This document shows positions 14,738-23,141 of a DNA stretch of 64,000 nucleotides, piece after piece. Position 1 is the first letter of the stretch. Each line of letters opens with the position of its first letter. This stretch comes from Halomonas sp. TD01 (GTDB lineage Bacteria > Pseudomonadota > Gammaproteobacteria > Pseudomonadales > Halomonadaceae), in the NCBI RefSeq assembly GCF_923868895.1, contig NZ_OV350343.1:1-64000 (forward strand), given 5' to 3'. Below the pieces are notes generated by a model. That model made no database searches, was not told the origin of the DNA, and worked only from the letters and a program-made list of their open reading frames with translations. Position numbers and translations under genes: made by a program.

Positions 14738-15985
14738 ATGGACACCCCGCAGCCTACAGAATCACACACGCTGAAAAAATCGCACAAACTGCAAAACGTT
14801 TGCTACGACATTCGTGGCCCAGTACTCGACCATGCCAAGCGCCTGGAAGAAGAAGGCCAGCGAATTTTAAAGCTTAACATTGGCAACCCTGCGCCGTTTG
14901 GCTTTGAAGCGCCGGAAGAGATTCTCCAAGACGTGATGCGCAACTTGCCCACTGCCCAGGGCTACTGTGATTCCAAAGGCCTTTACTCGGCGCGTAAGGC
15001 GATTATGCAGGAGTGCCAGCGTAAACAGATCCCTGGGGTCGGCATTGAAGATATCTACATCGGCAACGGTGTTTCTGAGCTGATCGTGATGGCCATGCAG
15101 GCGCTGTTAAACGACGGTGATGAAGTACTGATCCCCGCCCCTGATTACCCGTTATGGACCGCCGCAGCGCATCTATCCGGTGGTCACGGTGTTCACTACC
15201 TATGCGATGAGCAGGCTGACTGGTCACCGGATATGGCAGATATTCGTGCCAAAGTTACCAGCCGTACCCGGGCTATTGTGATTATCAACCCGAATAACCC
15301 TACCGGCGCGGTCTACCCGCCTGAGGTAGTGCGGGAAGTATTGGATATTGCCAAAGAGCACAACTTGGTAGTGTTTTCTGATGAGATCTACGACAAGATT
15401 CTTTATGACGGCGTAGAACATACGGCCACGGGGGCATTGGCCGATGATGACCAGTTGGTTATCACCATGAACGGTCTGTCGAAGAGCTATCGCTGTGCGG
15501 GCTTTCGCTCAGGCTGGATGACCATTTCTGGTACGCTTGCCAAACAGCGCGCTAATGATTTCATTCAGGGCCTGACCATGCTGGCCTCGATGCGCCTGTG
15601 TGCCAACGTGCCTGCCCAGCACGCCATCCAGACCGCGCTGGGCGGTTACCAGTCAATCAATGATTTAATCCTGCCGGGCGGCCGGCTATTGGCTCAGCGA
15701 GATATTACGATAGAGAAGCTTAACGCCATCCCAGGGGTCTCTTGCGTGACGCCTAAAGGCGCGCTATATGCCTTTCCACGCTTAGATCCCAAGGTGTTTA
15801 ACATTAAGGATGACCAACAGCTGGTGCTGGACTTATTGCTCCAGGAAAAGATCCTACTGGTGCAAGGCACCGCCTTCAACTGGCCAGAGCCTGATCACGT
15901 GCGCATTGTCACTCTGCCCTGGGCCGACCAACTGGGTGATGCACTTGATCGCTTTGCTAATTTCTTGTCCCGCTATCGTCAATAA
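14738..15985 (+). CDS. alaA: Glutamate-pyruvate aminotransferase AlaA
   Basis: A 415-residue PLP-dependent class I/II aminotransferase making alanine from pyruvate and glutamate. Long blocks match E. coli AlaA, including LQNVCYDIRGPVL, LNIGNPAPFGF and the PTAQGYCDSKGLYSAR stretch. The PLP lysine is in NGLSKSYRCAGFRSGW and the Asp/Tyr pocket in FSDEIYDKILYD. I chose the ATG at 14738, where homology begins; the open frame extends upstream into ylqF. Confidence 0.96.
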   Translation: MDTPQPTESHTLKKSHKLQNVCYDIRGPVLDHAKRLEEEGQRILKLNIGNPAPFGFEAPEEILQDVMRNLPTAQGYCDSKGLYSARKAIMQECQRKQIPGVGIEDIYIGNGVSELIVMAMQALLNDGDEVLIPAPDYPLWTAAAHLSGGHGVHYLCDEQADWSPDMADIRAKVTSRTRAIVIINPNNPTGAVYPPEVVREVLDIAKEHNLVVFSDEIYDKILYDGVEHTATGALADDDQLVITMNGLSKSYRCAGFRSGWMTISGTLAKQRANDFIQGLTMLASMRLCANVPAQHAIQTALGGYQSINDLILPGGRLLAQRDITIEKLNAIPGVSCVTPKGALYAFPRLDPKVFNIKDDQQLVLDLLLQEKILLVQGTAFNWPEPDHVRIVTLPWADQLGDALDRFANFLSRYRQ

Positions 15986-16077
15986 AAACGGCGACTTGAA
16001 ACTGACGTTAACAGCACGTATCTAAACTGTCATTCCACTAACGCTTTTTTAATGACCTTTGATGGAGAACCTGCACC

Positions 16078-16983
16078 ATGATGCGAATTGTGCTGTTTTT
16101 AGCCACTAACTTAGCGGTGTTGCTGGTTGCCAGCTTAACGCTGCGACTGTTTGGGGTGGAAAGTTACCTAAGCAGTCAGGGCATCAACTTTACCAGCTTG
16201 CTAATCTTCTGCTTTATCTTCGGCATGGTCGGCTCGCTGATATCGCTGTTTATTTCCAAGTGGATGGCAAAGCGCTCGACCGGTACCGTGATTATCGAAA
16301 CACCGTCAAATTCAACTGAGCAGTGGCTGTTGGATACGGTGGCCGAACTTTCCCGCGAAGCGGGCATTAAGACGCCGGAAGTAGGTATTTTTCCTGCTCA
16401 GCAGTCCAATGCATTTGCCACCGGTTGGAACAAAAACGATGCGTTAGTCGCGGTATCGGCGGGCCTACTCAACCGCATGCGTCCTGAAGAAGTGCGTGCG
16501 GTGCTGGCCCATGAAATCGGCCACGTAGCTAATGGCGACATGGTAACGCTGGCGCTGATTCAAGGCGTCGTGAATACCTTTGTTATGTTCTTTGCCCGAG
16601 TCGTGGCTCAGTTAGTCGATAACTTCTTAAAAAGCCGTAGCGACGGCGAGGGAGGCCTTGGTTTCATCGGTTATTTTGCCGTGGTTATCGTGGCAGAAAT
16701 CGTCTTTGGTATTGTCGCTTCTGCAATCGTTGCTTGGTTCTCACGCTATCGTGAATACCGTGCCGATGAGGCAGGCGCACGCTTGGCGGGCACCGGCGCA
16801 ATGGTGAATGCGCTAGCACGTCTTAAAGCGGAAACTGAAATGCCTGACCAGATGCCCGATACCCTCCGCGCGATGGCTATCACCAAAGGCCAAACCCGTT
16901 CTCTGTTAGAGCAGCTATTTGCCAGCCACCCGCCTCTGGACGATCGCATTCGCGCTTTGAAAGAAGCGGCTTACCGTCAGTAA
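16078..16983 (+). CDS. htpX: Membrane zinc protease HtpX
   Basis: A 301-residue inner-membrane M48 metalloprotease of the membrane-protein quality-control system. Two N-terminal hydrophobic segments are followed by the HEIGH zinc site (His145, His149), two further membrane segments around residues 160-215 and the third-ligand region [15 protein letters not shown] at the N-terminus is as in E. coli. TGGAG lies about ten bases before the start. Confidence 0.97.
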   Translation: MMRIVLFLATNLAVLLVASLTLRLFGVESYLSSQGINFTSLLIFCFIFGMVGSLISLFISKWMAKRSTGTVIIETPSNSTEQWLLDTVAELSREAGIKTPEVGIFPAQQSNAFATGWNKNDALVAVSAGLLNRMRPEEVRAVLAHEIGHVANGDMVTLALIQGVVNTFVMFFARVVAQLVDNFLKSRSDGEGGLGFIGYFAVVIVAEIVFGIVASAIVAWFSRYREYRADEAGARLAGTGAMVNALARLKAETEMPDQMPDTLRAMAITKGQTRSLLEQLFASHPPLDDRIRALKEAAYRQ

Positions 16984-17007
16984 CGCATAGTTGCTAGTCG
17001 CATAACA

Positions 17008-17035
17008 CACAAGGCCCGCAAATGCGGGCCTTGTG
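17008..17035 (+). terminator. Terminator between htpX and pdxB
   Basis: CACAAGGCCCGCA-AA-TGCGGGCCTTGTG is a perfect 13-bp stem between the convergent htpX and pdxB genes. The following T run is weak, so it may work in both directions. Confidence 0.7.
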
Positions 17036-17077
17036 CTTTCTATATCACCTCACTACCAACACACCGTCACTACGCAA

Positions 17078-18253
17078 CTAAACACACTGCACTTGAAAAC
17101 CAGCCGCTAGCAATGGCGCTTCCAACATCGTTGCATCGCTCTCTAATAAAACGCGAAGCGTGGCAAACTCTCGACGCAGTGGGTAGTTGGATCGACAGTG
17201 ATCAAAGCCCTTTTTGATTCCCTGGTGAAACACGTGCCGCTGCAGCGCATCGTGGTCACGGCGTACATCGTAAACCGCGCGCGCGCAAAGTCGAAGCGCT
17301 TCTTCTGTCGGCAAAGCTTGCTGCAGCGTTAACGCTGACAGCGCAGGTCGTGGGCAAAGTTCGTTAAAACCAATACTACTTGACCGCCCAATATGCTGGG
17401 CCAGCGCCTGCTGGATCATCCACGTACCGCGCAACTTGCCGTCAAGGCTATGCCCAGCAATATGCGGCGTCGCCAGCGCTACCAAGTCGCGCAGCCCTGC
17501 ATCGATCTCCGGCTCATCTTCCCAAACATCCAGAATAGCCGTGATATCGCCTTTACCCGCTAAGCGGCTGCGTAGCGCCAAGCCGTCAATGCAATCACCC
17601 CGCCCTGCGTTTAGCAGCACTGTCCCAGGGGCTAGGTCATTAATACGCTCAGCATTAAGCAGTTGATACGTGGCATGAGGGCCTTCTTTCACTAGCGGGG
17701 TATGCAGGCAAACTACGTCGCAGTGTTCGATGACGCTATCCAGCGAGACAAACGGATTCGCCTCTTCTAGTGCTGCGTGATCTTTTCCAGCTCGCTCTTT
17801 TTCTGCTCGAGGCGGATCACACACCAAGGTTTCCACACCCAGTGCTTGCAGGCGCTGTTGCAAACGGCTGCCAACGTTACCAGCACCCACAATCCCCACC
17901 CTACGCGCTAGCAACGGCCCCCCTTCTCGCTCACTAATCAACAGTAGGCTACTAAGCACATAATCCACCACGGCGTCGGCATTGCAGCCAGGGGCACTAG
18001 CAAAGCCAATGCCGCGCTCACTTAATAGCGCGCGATCAATATGGTCGGTGCCAATGGTGCAGGTACCTACAAAACGCACTGAGCTTTGTGCCAGCAGTGT
18101 TTGGTTTACCTGAGTAATCGAACGCACTATCAGCGCGTCGGCATCGGCCACATCGGCGGGACGAATCTCACGCCCTGGCAAGCGCTGCAGCGTGCCAACG
18201 CGCCCAAAGCAGGCGTCAGCGGCGGGGATATTCGCGTCGATAACAAGTTTCAT
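17078..18253 (-). CDS. pdxB: Erythronate-4-phosphate dehydrogenase
   Basis: A 391-residue D-2-hydroxyacid-type dehydrogenase of the deoxyxylulose-5-phosphate-dependent pyridoxal phosphate pathway. The start MKLVIDANIPAADACFG is characteristic of PdxB; the NAD fold has GIVGAGNVGS; catalytic blocks include LLNAGRGDCIDG (Arg), DVWEDEPEID (Glu) and ATPHIAGHSLDGK (His). A C-terminal PdxB-specific dimer domain follows. It is transcribed divergently from the WGR-like gene. Confidence 0.96.
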   Translation of the reverse strand: MKLVIDANIPAADACFGRVGTLQRLPGREIRPADVADADALIVRSITQVNQTLLAQSSVRFVGTCTIGTDHIDRALLSERGIGFASAPGCNADAVVDYVLSSLLLISEREGGPLLARRVGIVGAGNVGSRLQQRLQALGVETLVCDPPRAEKERAGKDHAALEEANPFVSLDSVIEHCDVVCLHTPLVKEGPHATYQLLNAERINDLAPGTVLLNAGRGDCIDGLALRSRLAGKGDITAILDVWEDEPEIDAGLRDLVALATPHIAGHSLDGKLRGTWMIQQALAQHIGRSSSIGFNELCPRPALSALTLQQALPTEEALRLCARAVYDVRRDHDALQRHVFHQGIKKGFDHCRSNYPLRREFATLRVLLESDATMLEAPLLAAGFQVQCV

Positions 18254-18337
18254 AGGCGTTTTCGTATCCGGGCTTTACAATACGCCCGCAACGGCTTGCT
18301 GTGCAGGCATGATCAAGAAGCAGTTAAGGAGATGGGT

Positions 18338-18619
18338 GTGATCGTACGCTGGGAAACCGACCATGACTATGTGTTGGTGCATATTCACCAGGATATGTTT
18401 GGCGACTGGATTTTCAGCCGCGCCTGGGGGCAAATAGGCACCCAATTTGGCGGACTAAAACACCAGCTGGCAGACACCCTGGAGCAAGCGCAAATGTGGA
18501 TGGAAGATGAGGCCACCATCCAGACCTCACGAGGGTTTCGTAAGGTACTGGAGGCCGCCGATCATACGCCCGAAGGACAGGAAGCCATGCGGCAGTTATC
18601 GCTACTTGATGCGCTATAA
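18338..18619 (+). CDS. Stand-alone WGR-like domain protein
   Basis: A 93-residue protein. I chose GTG 18338 because AAGGAG (18326-18331) is six bases upstream, whereas it abuts the ATG at 18332; either start is in frame. The sequence IFSRAWGQIGTQFGG followed by LEQAQMWMEDEATIQTSRGF resembles the WGR fold (Trp-Gly-Arg then Ile-Gly-Thr; here Arg is Gln) known in poly(ADP-ribose) polymerases and some bacterial regulators, where it contacts DNA ends. Here it makes up the whole protein. No partner is evident; function unknown. Confidence 0.75.
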   Translation: MIVRWETDHDYVLVHIHQDMFGDWIFSRAWGQIGTQFGGLKHQLADTLEQAQMWMEDEATIQTSRGFRKVLEAADHTPEGQEAMRQLSLLDAL

Positions 18620-18692
18620 GCGCATCAAATGCCAGCTCAGCGACCTCAAGAACTGTCTCAAGGGCTCTATCTCAAGGACTCTATCTCAAGGG

Positions 18693-19028
18693 CTATCCTA
18701 AGAAGCGCCGTCCGTTGCGCTGATGCGCGCCAACTGGCGGAGCATTTTCGGGCGGTGTGGTAAGTGCCGCAAGCGCAGCCTCATCCAGCCAGCCGCGCGC
18801 TTGCAGCCAAGCGCTTAGCCGCTCAAGATCAAAACCTCGGTCCAGCTCTTCTCCGCTCCCATCCATCAGAACCGGAATGCGTACGCCATAACGCTCCAAT
18901 AGCGTATCGTCGTCGCTGATTTCAATGTGATGCAGCGATACCTCTTGGTTCGCCAACGTTACCACTAGCGCTTCTAACTGAGCGCATAAGTGGCAGCCTA
19001 ACGTTGTATAAATCGATAGCTGAATCAT
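18693..19028 (-). CDS. Glutaredoxin-like (DUF836) protein
   Basis: A 111-residue thioredoxin-fold protein with an N-terminal CHLC redox pair after the first strand (IYTTLGCHLC) and a cis-Pro in RIPVLMDG, followed by FDLERLSAWL. This is the short glutaredoxin/DUF836 family. The C-terminal 25 residues (after ALAALTTPP) are an extra, low-complexity tail. It starts 19 bp after rlmKL ends and is likely in the same transcript. Its redox partner is unknown. Confidence 0.85.
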   Translation of the reverse strand: MIQLSIYTTLGCHLCAQLEALVVTLANQEVSLHHIEISDDDTLLERYGVRIPVLMDGSGEELDRGFDLERLSAWLQARGWLDEAALAALTTPPENAPPVGAHQRNGRRFLG

Positions 19029-19047
19029 AGCCGATCTCTTTTATGCC

Positions 19048-21270
19048 TTACGCTTTATGGCGTAGCAAAAACACATGATGCAAATTGGTCCGGCGCTGAA
19101 AATCCGGGTCAAAGGTACGCGACGTAATATCTTCCACTGCGTAGCGCTCACTGATCGCCTCGTCCAGCTTGAAGCGCCGCTGGTTGTTCGAGAATACCAG
19201 CGTGCCGCCGGGCGCAAGACGCGCCATAGCAAGCTCTATTAGCCGCGGGTGGTCACGCTGCACATCAAGGGTATCGCGCATTTTCTTGGAGTTAGAAAAC
19301 GTTGGCGGATCCATAAAGATCAGGTCAAACTCGGCGTTAGCGGTTTCAAGCCAGCGGAAACAGTCATCCCGCACCACTCGGTGTAACCTTGGATCCAGCT
19401 TGTTCAGCGCAAAGTTGTCTCTCGCCCACTCAAGGTAGGTATTGGACATATCAACGCTAACACTGTCGCTTGCACCGCCCAAGGCTGCCTGCACGGTTGC
19501 CGTGGCGGTGTAGCAAAACAGGTTTAAGAAGCGCTTGCCGCTGGCCATCTCCTTAAGCAGGCGGCGCACTGGCCGATGATCCAAAAACAAGCCGGTATCC
19601 AAGTAGTCACGCAGGTTCACCCACAACCGAGCGTCACCTTCCTGCACTTCAAAGCGTTCGCCGCTGGCATCACGCTTTTGGTACTGGGCACTGCCAGTTT
19701 GCCGCTCACGGCGCTTTATATAAATCTTACTTGGATCAACGTCGAGGGCATCTGGCAGCACTTCCAGTGCATCAAACAGGCGCTTTTGAGCCTGAGCTGG
19801 GTTAATTGAGCTAGGCGCCGCATACTCTTGAACATGCACTCGGTCACCGTAACGGTCGACGGCCAGCGCGTATTCCGGCATATCGGCATCGTAAACACGG
19901 TAGCAAGCTTCACCGCTCTTCTTTAGCCACTTTTTCAGACGTTTTTGATTCTTCGTCAACCGGTTGGCAAACATCTGGGCATTTTCCGACACTACAGGCT
20001 TGGTACTGGCGCTGACATGCTGAGCCACTTCACCATCTTCTGAGGCAGATGAATCGCTATCATTATCTGGCTGGCTAGCCGTGTGATTGGCAATTTCCAT
20101 CAGCAGCAACTTGGCATCCAACGCGCCATTTTTCAGCGCATACTGCTTGTGAGCACGCAGCCCCAGCCGGTGGCCAAGGTCGGGGTTGCCGGTAAACAGC
20201 GCCAGCGTCCAGCCAGGAAACAGCGCTTTCGCTTTTTCACCCAGCTGAGCGTATAAGCGCACCAGCTCGGGTAATTCGCCTAAGCGCTCGCCATAGGGTG
20301 GGTTAGTAATCAACAACCCACGCTCGGCAGTAATTGTTTCTGGCCTGGTTAGCTGACTAAGGCTTTGCCCGTGCAAGGTAATTAGCGCAGGAATGCCCGC
20401 ACGCATGGCGTTGGATTTTGCTGCTGTCAATGCCGCAGGGCTTTGATCAAAGCCCACCAGCGCCGTTTTACAGCGTTTACGGCCTATCGATGCCCGCGCC
20501 TCGGCTTCGCGCTTTAACTCTTTCCACAGCGGCTCATTGTGCCCTGCCCAGCCTTGAAAACCGAAACGCTCCCGGTTGAGGTTAGGCGCTTGGTCGGCGG
20601 CCATTAGCGCCGCTTCAATCAACAACGTGCCTGCACCGCATAACGGATCTAGCAGTGGCTCACCGGCTTTTGCTCGTTCGGGCCAGCCTGCACGCACCAG
20701 CAGCGCAGCGGCTAAGTTCTCTTTCAGCGGCGCATGACCAACATCACGGCGGTAGCCACGGCGATGCAAACTTTCACCAGATAGATCAATACCCAGGCTT
20801 AAGTTAGCGCGATGTAGATGGGCATAGATGCGCAGATCAGGCGTTTTCGTATCAACATTGGGACGCTCTTGACCTGCCAGCTGCAGTGAGTCTACAACGC
20901 CATCTTTCACCGTTTGGGCACCAAACCGGGTGTGGCGGATGTGATCGCTACGGCCATGAAAATCTACTGCGAGGGTTTTGCCAGACGTTAAATGCTGCGT
21001 CCAGGGAAGTCGGGCAACCACGTCACGCACCTGCTCGGCGGTATCGATCATCGATTCCCGAGCCAGCAGCAAAATAATACGGTTAGCCAACCGCGACCAC
21101 AGGCATATGCGATAGGCGGTTTCTAGCTTGGCGGAAAAATAAACGCCCGCCACGGTCGTTTTACCTGGCTCGGCTCCTAGCGCTGAAAGCTCATCAGCTA
21201 AAAGGCCTTCAATGCCTTTAGGGCAGGTTGCAAGGAGGTTTAGAGGGGCAGTTTGGCTCGACTCGGTCAT
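19048..21270 (-). CDS. rlmL: Bifunctional 23S rRNA methyltransferase RlmKL
   Basis: A 740-residue fused enzyme that methylates G2445 (N2, RlmL half) and G2069 (N7, RlmK half) of 23S rRNA. The N-terminal THUMP region is followed by a Rossmann methyltransferase with LLDPLCGAGTLLIEA and NPPYGERLG near residue 315; the second methyltransferase has FLNLFCYTAT and DPPTFSNSKKM. A linker around residues 395-415 is Ser/Asp-rich. The start is at ATG 21270 with a weak ribosome site and a GC hairpin just upstream. Confidence 0.96.
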   Translation of the reverse strand: MTESSQTAPLNLLATCPKGIEGLLADELSALGAEPGKTTVAGVYFSAKLETAYRICLWSRLANRIILLLARESMIDTAEQVRDVVARLPWTQHLTSGKTLAVDFHGRSDHIRHTRFGAQTVKDGVVDSLQLAGQERPNVDTKTPDLRIYAHLHRANLSLGIDLSGESLHRRGYRRDVGHAPLKENLAAALLVRAGWPERAKAGEPLLDPLCGAGTLLIEAALMAADQAPNLNRERFGFQGWAGHNEPLWKELKREAEARASIGRKRCKTALVGFDQSPAALTAAKSNAMRAGIPALITLHGQSLSQLTRPETITAERGLLITNPPYGERLGELPELVRLYAQLGEKAKALFPGWTLALFTGNPDLGHRLGLRAHKQYALKNGALDAKLLLMEIANHTASQPDNDSDSSASEDGEVAQHVSASTKPVVSENAQMFANRLTKNQKRLKKWLKKSGEACYRVYDADMPEYALAVDRYGDRVHVQEYAAPSSINPAQAQKRLFDALEVLPDALDVDPSKIYIKRRERQTGSAQYQKRDASGERFEVQEGDARLWVNLRDYLDTGLFLDHRPVRRLLKEMASGKRFLNLFCYTATATVQAALGGASDSVSVDMSNTYLEWARDNFALNKLDPRLHRVVRDDCFRWLETANAEFDLIFMDPPTFSNSKKMRDTLDVQRDHPRLIELAMARLAPGGTLVFSNNQRRFKLDEAISERYAVEDITSRTFDPDFQRRTNLHHVFLLRHKA

Positions 21271-21612
21271 GTTTATCGCCGCGCGTAAGAGCGCGATATT
21301 CCTATATATGGCAAATGAGTTTACGTCTTATGACAATTTGATGGTCGACAAGTGACCCCATCATGAGCTAACAATAAGAGTGTAGCTACTGAAAAACGCA
21401 TGCGTTGTTTGTCAGGGTTCTATTAGCAACTTGCTTTCAAGACCCCTAATTTGTCGAGTCTGCCGCTTTGCCCGTTCAGCACGTGAGTGCTAGGCACTAG
21501 CGTTGAGTGGCGGCTTGCCAAAGTTAACTATCGAAATAGCACTGATGCAAATATAGCATTTTTGCCCAACGTGCTTTTCTTATCAAAGGCTTTCGTGAAA
21601 AGAGGTTAGCCA
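21271..21612. other. Intergenic region between rlmKL and rmf
   Basis: A 342-bp divergent region. A CGCGC/GCGCG hairpin (21280-21295) sits just ahead of the rlmKL start and TATATA lies upstream of it. AGAGG precedes the rmf ATG. I see no coding sequence here; it probably holds the control elements of rmf, which is induced at slow growth in relatives. Confidence 0.5.
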
Positions 21613-21822
21613 ATGAAACGACAAAAACGTGATCGCTTCCAACGGGCTTATGTTCACGGCTATAAAGCGGGCATTACGGGTCGCTCCCGAGATGACTGCC
21701 CCAGTCAAGATGTCAATTTACGCGAATATTGGATGAGTGGTTGGCGTGAAGGTCGCGGTGATCAGTGGGACGGTATGACCGGTGTCTCCGGTATTCATAA
21801 AAACCCCATGGTGATGACCTAG
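21613..21822 (+). CDS. rmf: Ribosome modulation factor
   Basis: A 69-residue protein that dimerises 70S ribosomes into inactive 100S particles in stationary phase. MKRQKRDRFQRAYVHGYKAGITGRSRDDCP and the WMSGWREGRGD segment are clear RMF signatures split across the protein. It has a longer C-terminal tail than the 55-residue E. coli form. It lies next to pyrD, as in several gammaproteobacteria, and has its own terminator. Confidence 0.95.
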   Translation: MKRQKRDRFQRAYVHGYKAGITGRSRDDCPSQDVNLREYWMSGWREGRGDQWDGMTGVSGIHKNPMVMT

Positions 21823-21859
21823 TTTTTTTACCTTTTCAAACATTACATTTGGAGTACGG

Positions 21860-21885
21860 AGCCCGCTGGCAAGCGGGCTTTTTTA
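21860..21885 (+). terminator. Terminator of rmf
   Basis: AGCCCGCT-GGCA-AGCGGGCT followed by six T residues; an excellent intrinsic terminator between the convergent rmf and pyrD. Confidence 0.9.
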
Positions 21886-21893
21886 TTGCTCAA

Positions 21894-22907
21894 TTATTGC
21901 TGTTTCAATGCCTCGGCACACGCTTTCACTAACCCAGGGCCCTGGTAAATCAACCCTGAATAGAGCTGCACCAAGTCTGCGCCAGCGGCAATTTTAGCAG
22001 CAGCGGCCTCACCGCTATTAATCCCGCCCACGCCGATAATAGGCAGCGTTGGCAGTTGCGCGCGCAACAGGCGAATCACCCTATTCGATGCTTCAAAAAC
22101 GGGTTTGCCTGAAAGGCCGCCAGCCTCTTCTGACTGAGGATCACTCTTCACGGCCTCGCGAGATACCGTGGTATTGGTCGCAATCACACCATCCAGTGCA
22201 TTTCGAGCAATACTGTCGGCTACCAAGACAACCTCTTCTTCACTCATATCTGGGGCGATTTTAACCAGTAGCGGCACCTTGCGGCCTAACGCGTTGTCCA
22301 GCTCTTGGCTGCGCGATCGGATAGGCCCTAACAACGCATCCAGTTGCTCACCGAACTGCAATGTCCGTAGCCCAGGCGTATTGGGTGAGGAAATATTGAC
22401 CGCAATATAATCAGCCACGCCGTGCACCGCTTCTAAACAGAGCAGGTAATCATCAAGCGCATTCTCCACAGAGGTGGCTAAGTTCTTACCAATATTGATA
22501 CCCACCACCCCGTTGTAGTGGCGCTTTTTCACCTGAGCAACAAGGTGCTCAACCCCTTTGTTATTAAAACCAAAGCGGTTAATAATCGCCTCGTGACCTG
22601 CAAGGCGAAATAGGCGCGGCTTCGGATTGCCTGGCTGCGCTTTGGGCGTCACGGTGCCTACTTCTACAAACCCAAAGCCCAGCGCGCCCAGCGCATCCAA
22701 GTGATCGGCATTTTTATCCAGCCCTGCGGCAAGCCCTACCCGATTACTAAAACGCAGCCCCATCAGCTCAACAGGGTCACTCACAGGCTCACCATATACC
22801 CGCTGCACACCGCCAACCCGGTGCAGTGTATCTAACGCACCCAGCGCCAACCCATGAGATGTTTCTGGGTCGAGTCTAAACAGCAGCGAACGGGCGAAGT
22901 TATACAT
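21894..22907 (-). CDS. pyrD: Dihydroorotate dehydrogenase (quinone)
   Basis: A 337-residue class 2 FMN enzyme of the inner membrane that oxidises dihydroorotate for pyrimidine synthesis. The amphipathic membrane-binding N-terminus (MYNFARSLLFRLDPE) is typical of the quinone-linked class. FMN and active-site blocks include GLAAGLDKN, NRFGFNNKG, VNISSPNTPGLR (catalytic Ser region) and GVGGINSG. Transcribed convergently to rmf. Confidence 0.97.
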   Translation of the reverse strand: MYNFARSLLFRLDPETSHGLALGALDTLHRVGGVQRVYGEPVSDPVELMGLRFSNRVGLAAGLDKNADHLDALGALGFGFVEVGTVTPKAQPGNPKPRLFRLAGHEAIINRFGFNNKGVEHLVAQVKKRHYNGVVGINIGKNLATSVENALDDYLLCLEAVHGVADYIAVNISSPNTPGLRTLQFGEQLDALLGPIRSRSQELDNALGRKVPLLVKIAPDMSEEEVVLVADSIARNALDGVIATNTTVSREAVKSDPQSEEAGGLSGKPVFEASNRVIRLLRAQLPTLPIIGVGGINSGEAAAAKIAAGADLVQLYSGLIYQGPGLVKACAEALKQQ

Positions 22908-23067
22908 CAGCGAGGCTCTCCAGAGCAGTGGGCATAAAGCAGACGAGCGGACACGCTACATGTGGGCAAATAGACGACATAGCGCGCGGCGCGCAGAGTA
23001 TAGCGTAAATCAAGTTATCTTCGCAGCGCTGAGCGGCGAGAAAGGCGATGCAGTGAAAAAGCGGCCA

Positions 23068-23097
23068 CAAAAAACCGCGCCCTGATTCAGGGCGCGG
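23068..23097 (-). terminator. Terminator of the NAD-GDH gene
   Basis: Minus strand: an 11-bp GC-rich stem CCGCGCCCTGA/TCAGGGCGCGG (23075-23097) then TTTTTT. It follows the GDH stop by about 45 bp. Confidence 0.9.
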
Positions 23098-23141
23098 TAG
23101 GTGGTGTTACTCATCGGGCAAGATAATCGCTAGCTTATGGC

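Noticed and set aside
18086..18337. Long N-terminal extension of the WGR-like protein
   Set aside because: It overlaps the start of pdxB on the other strand; the AAGGAG site indicates a start at 18338.
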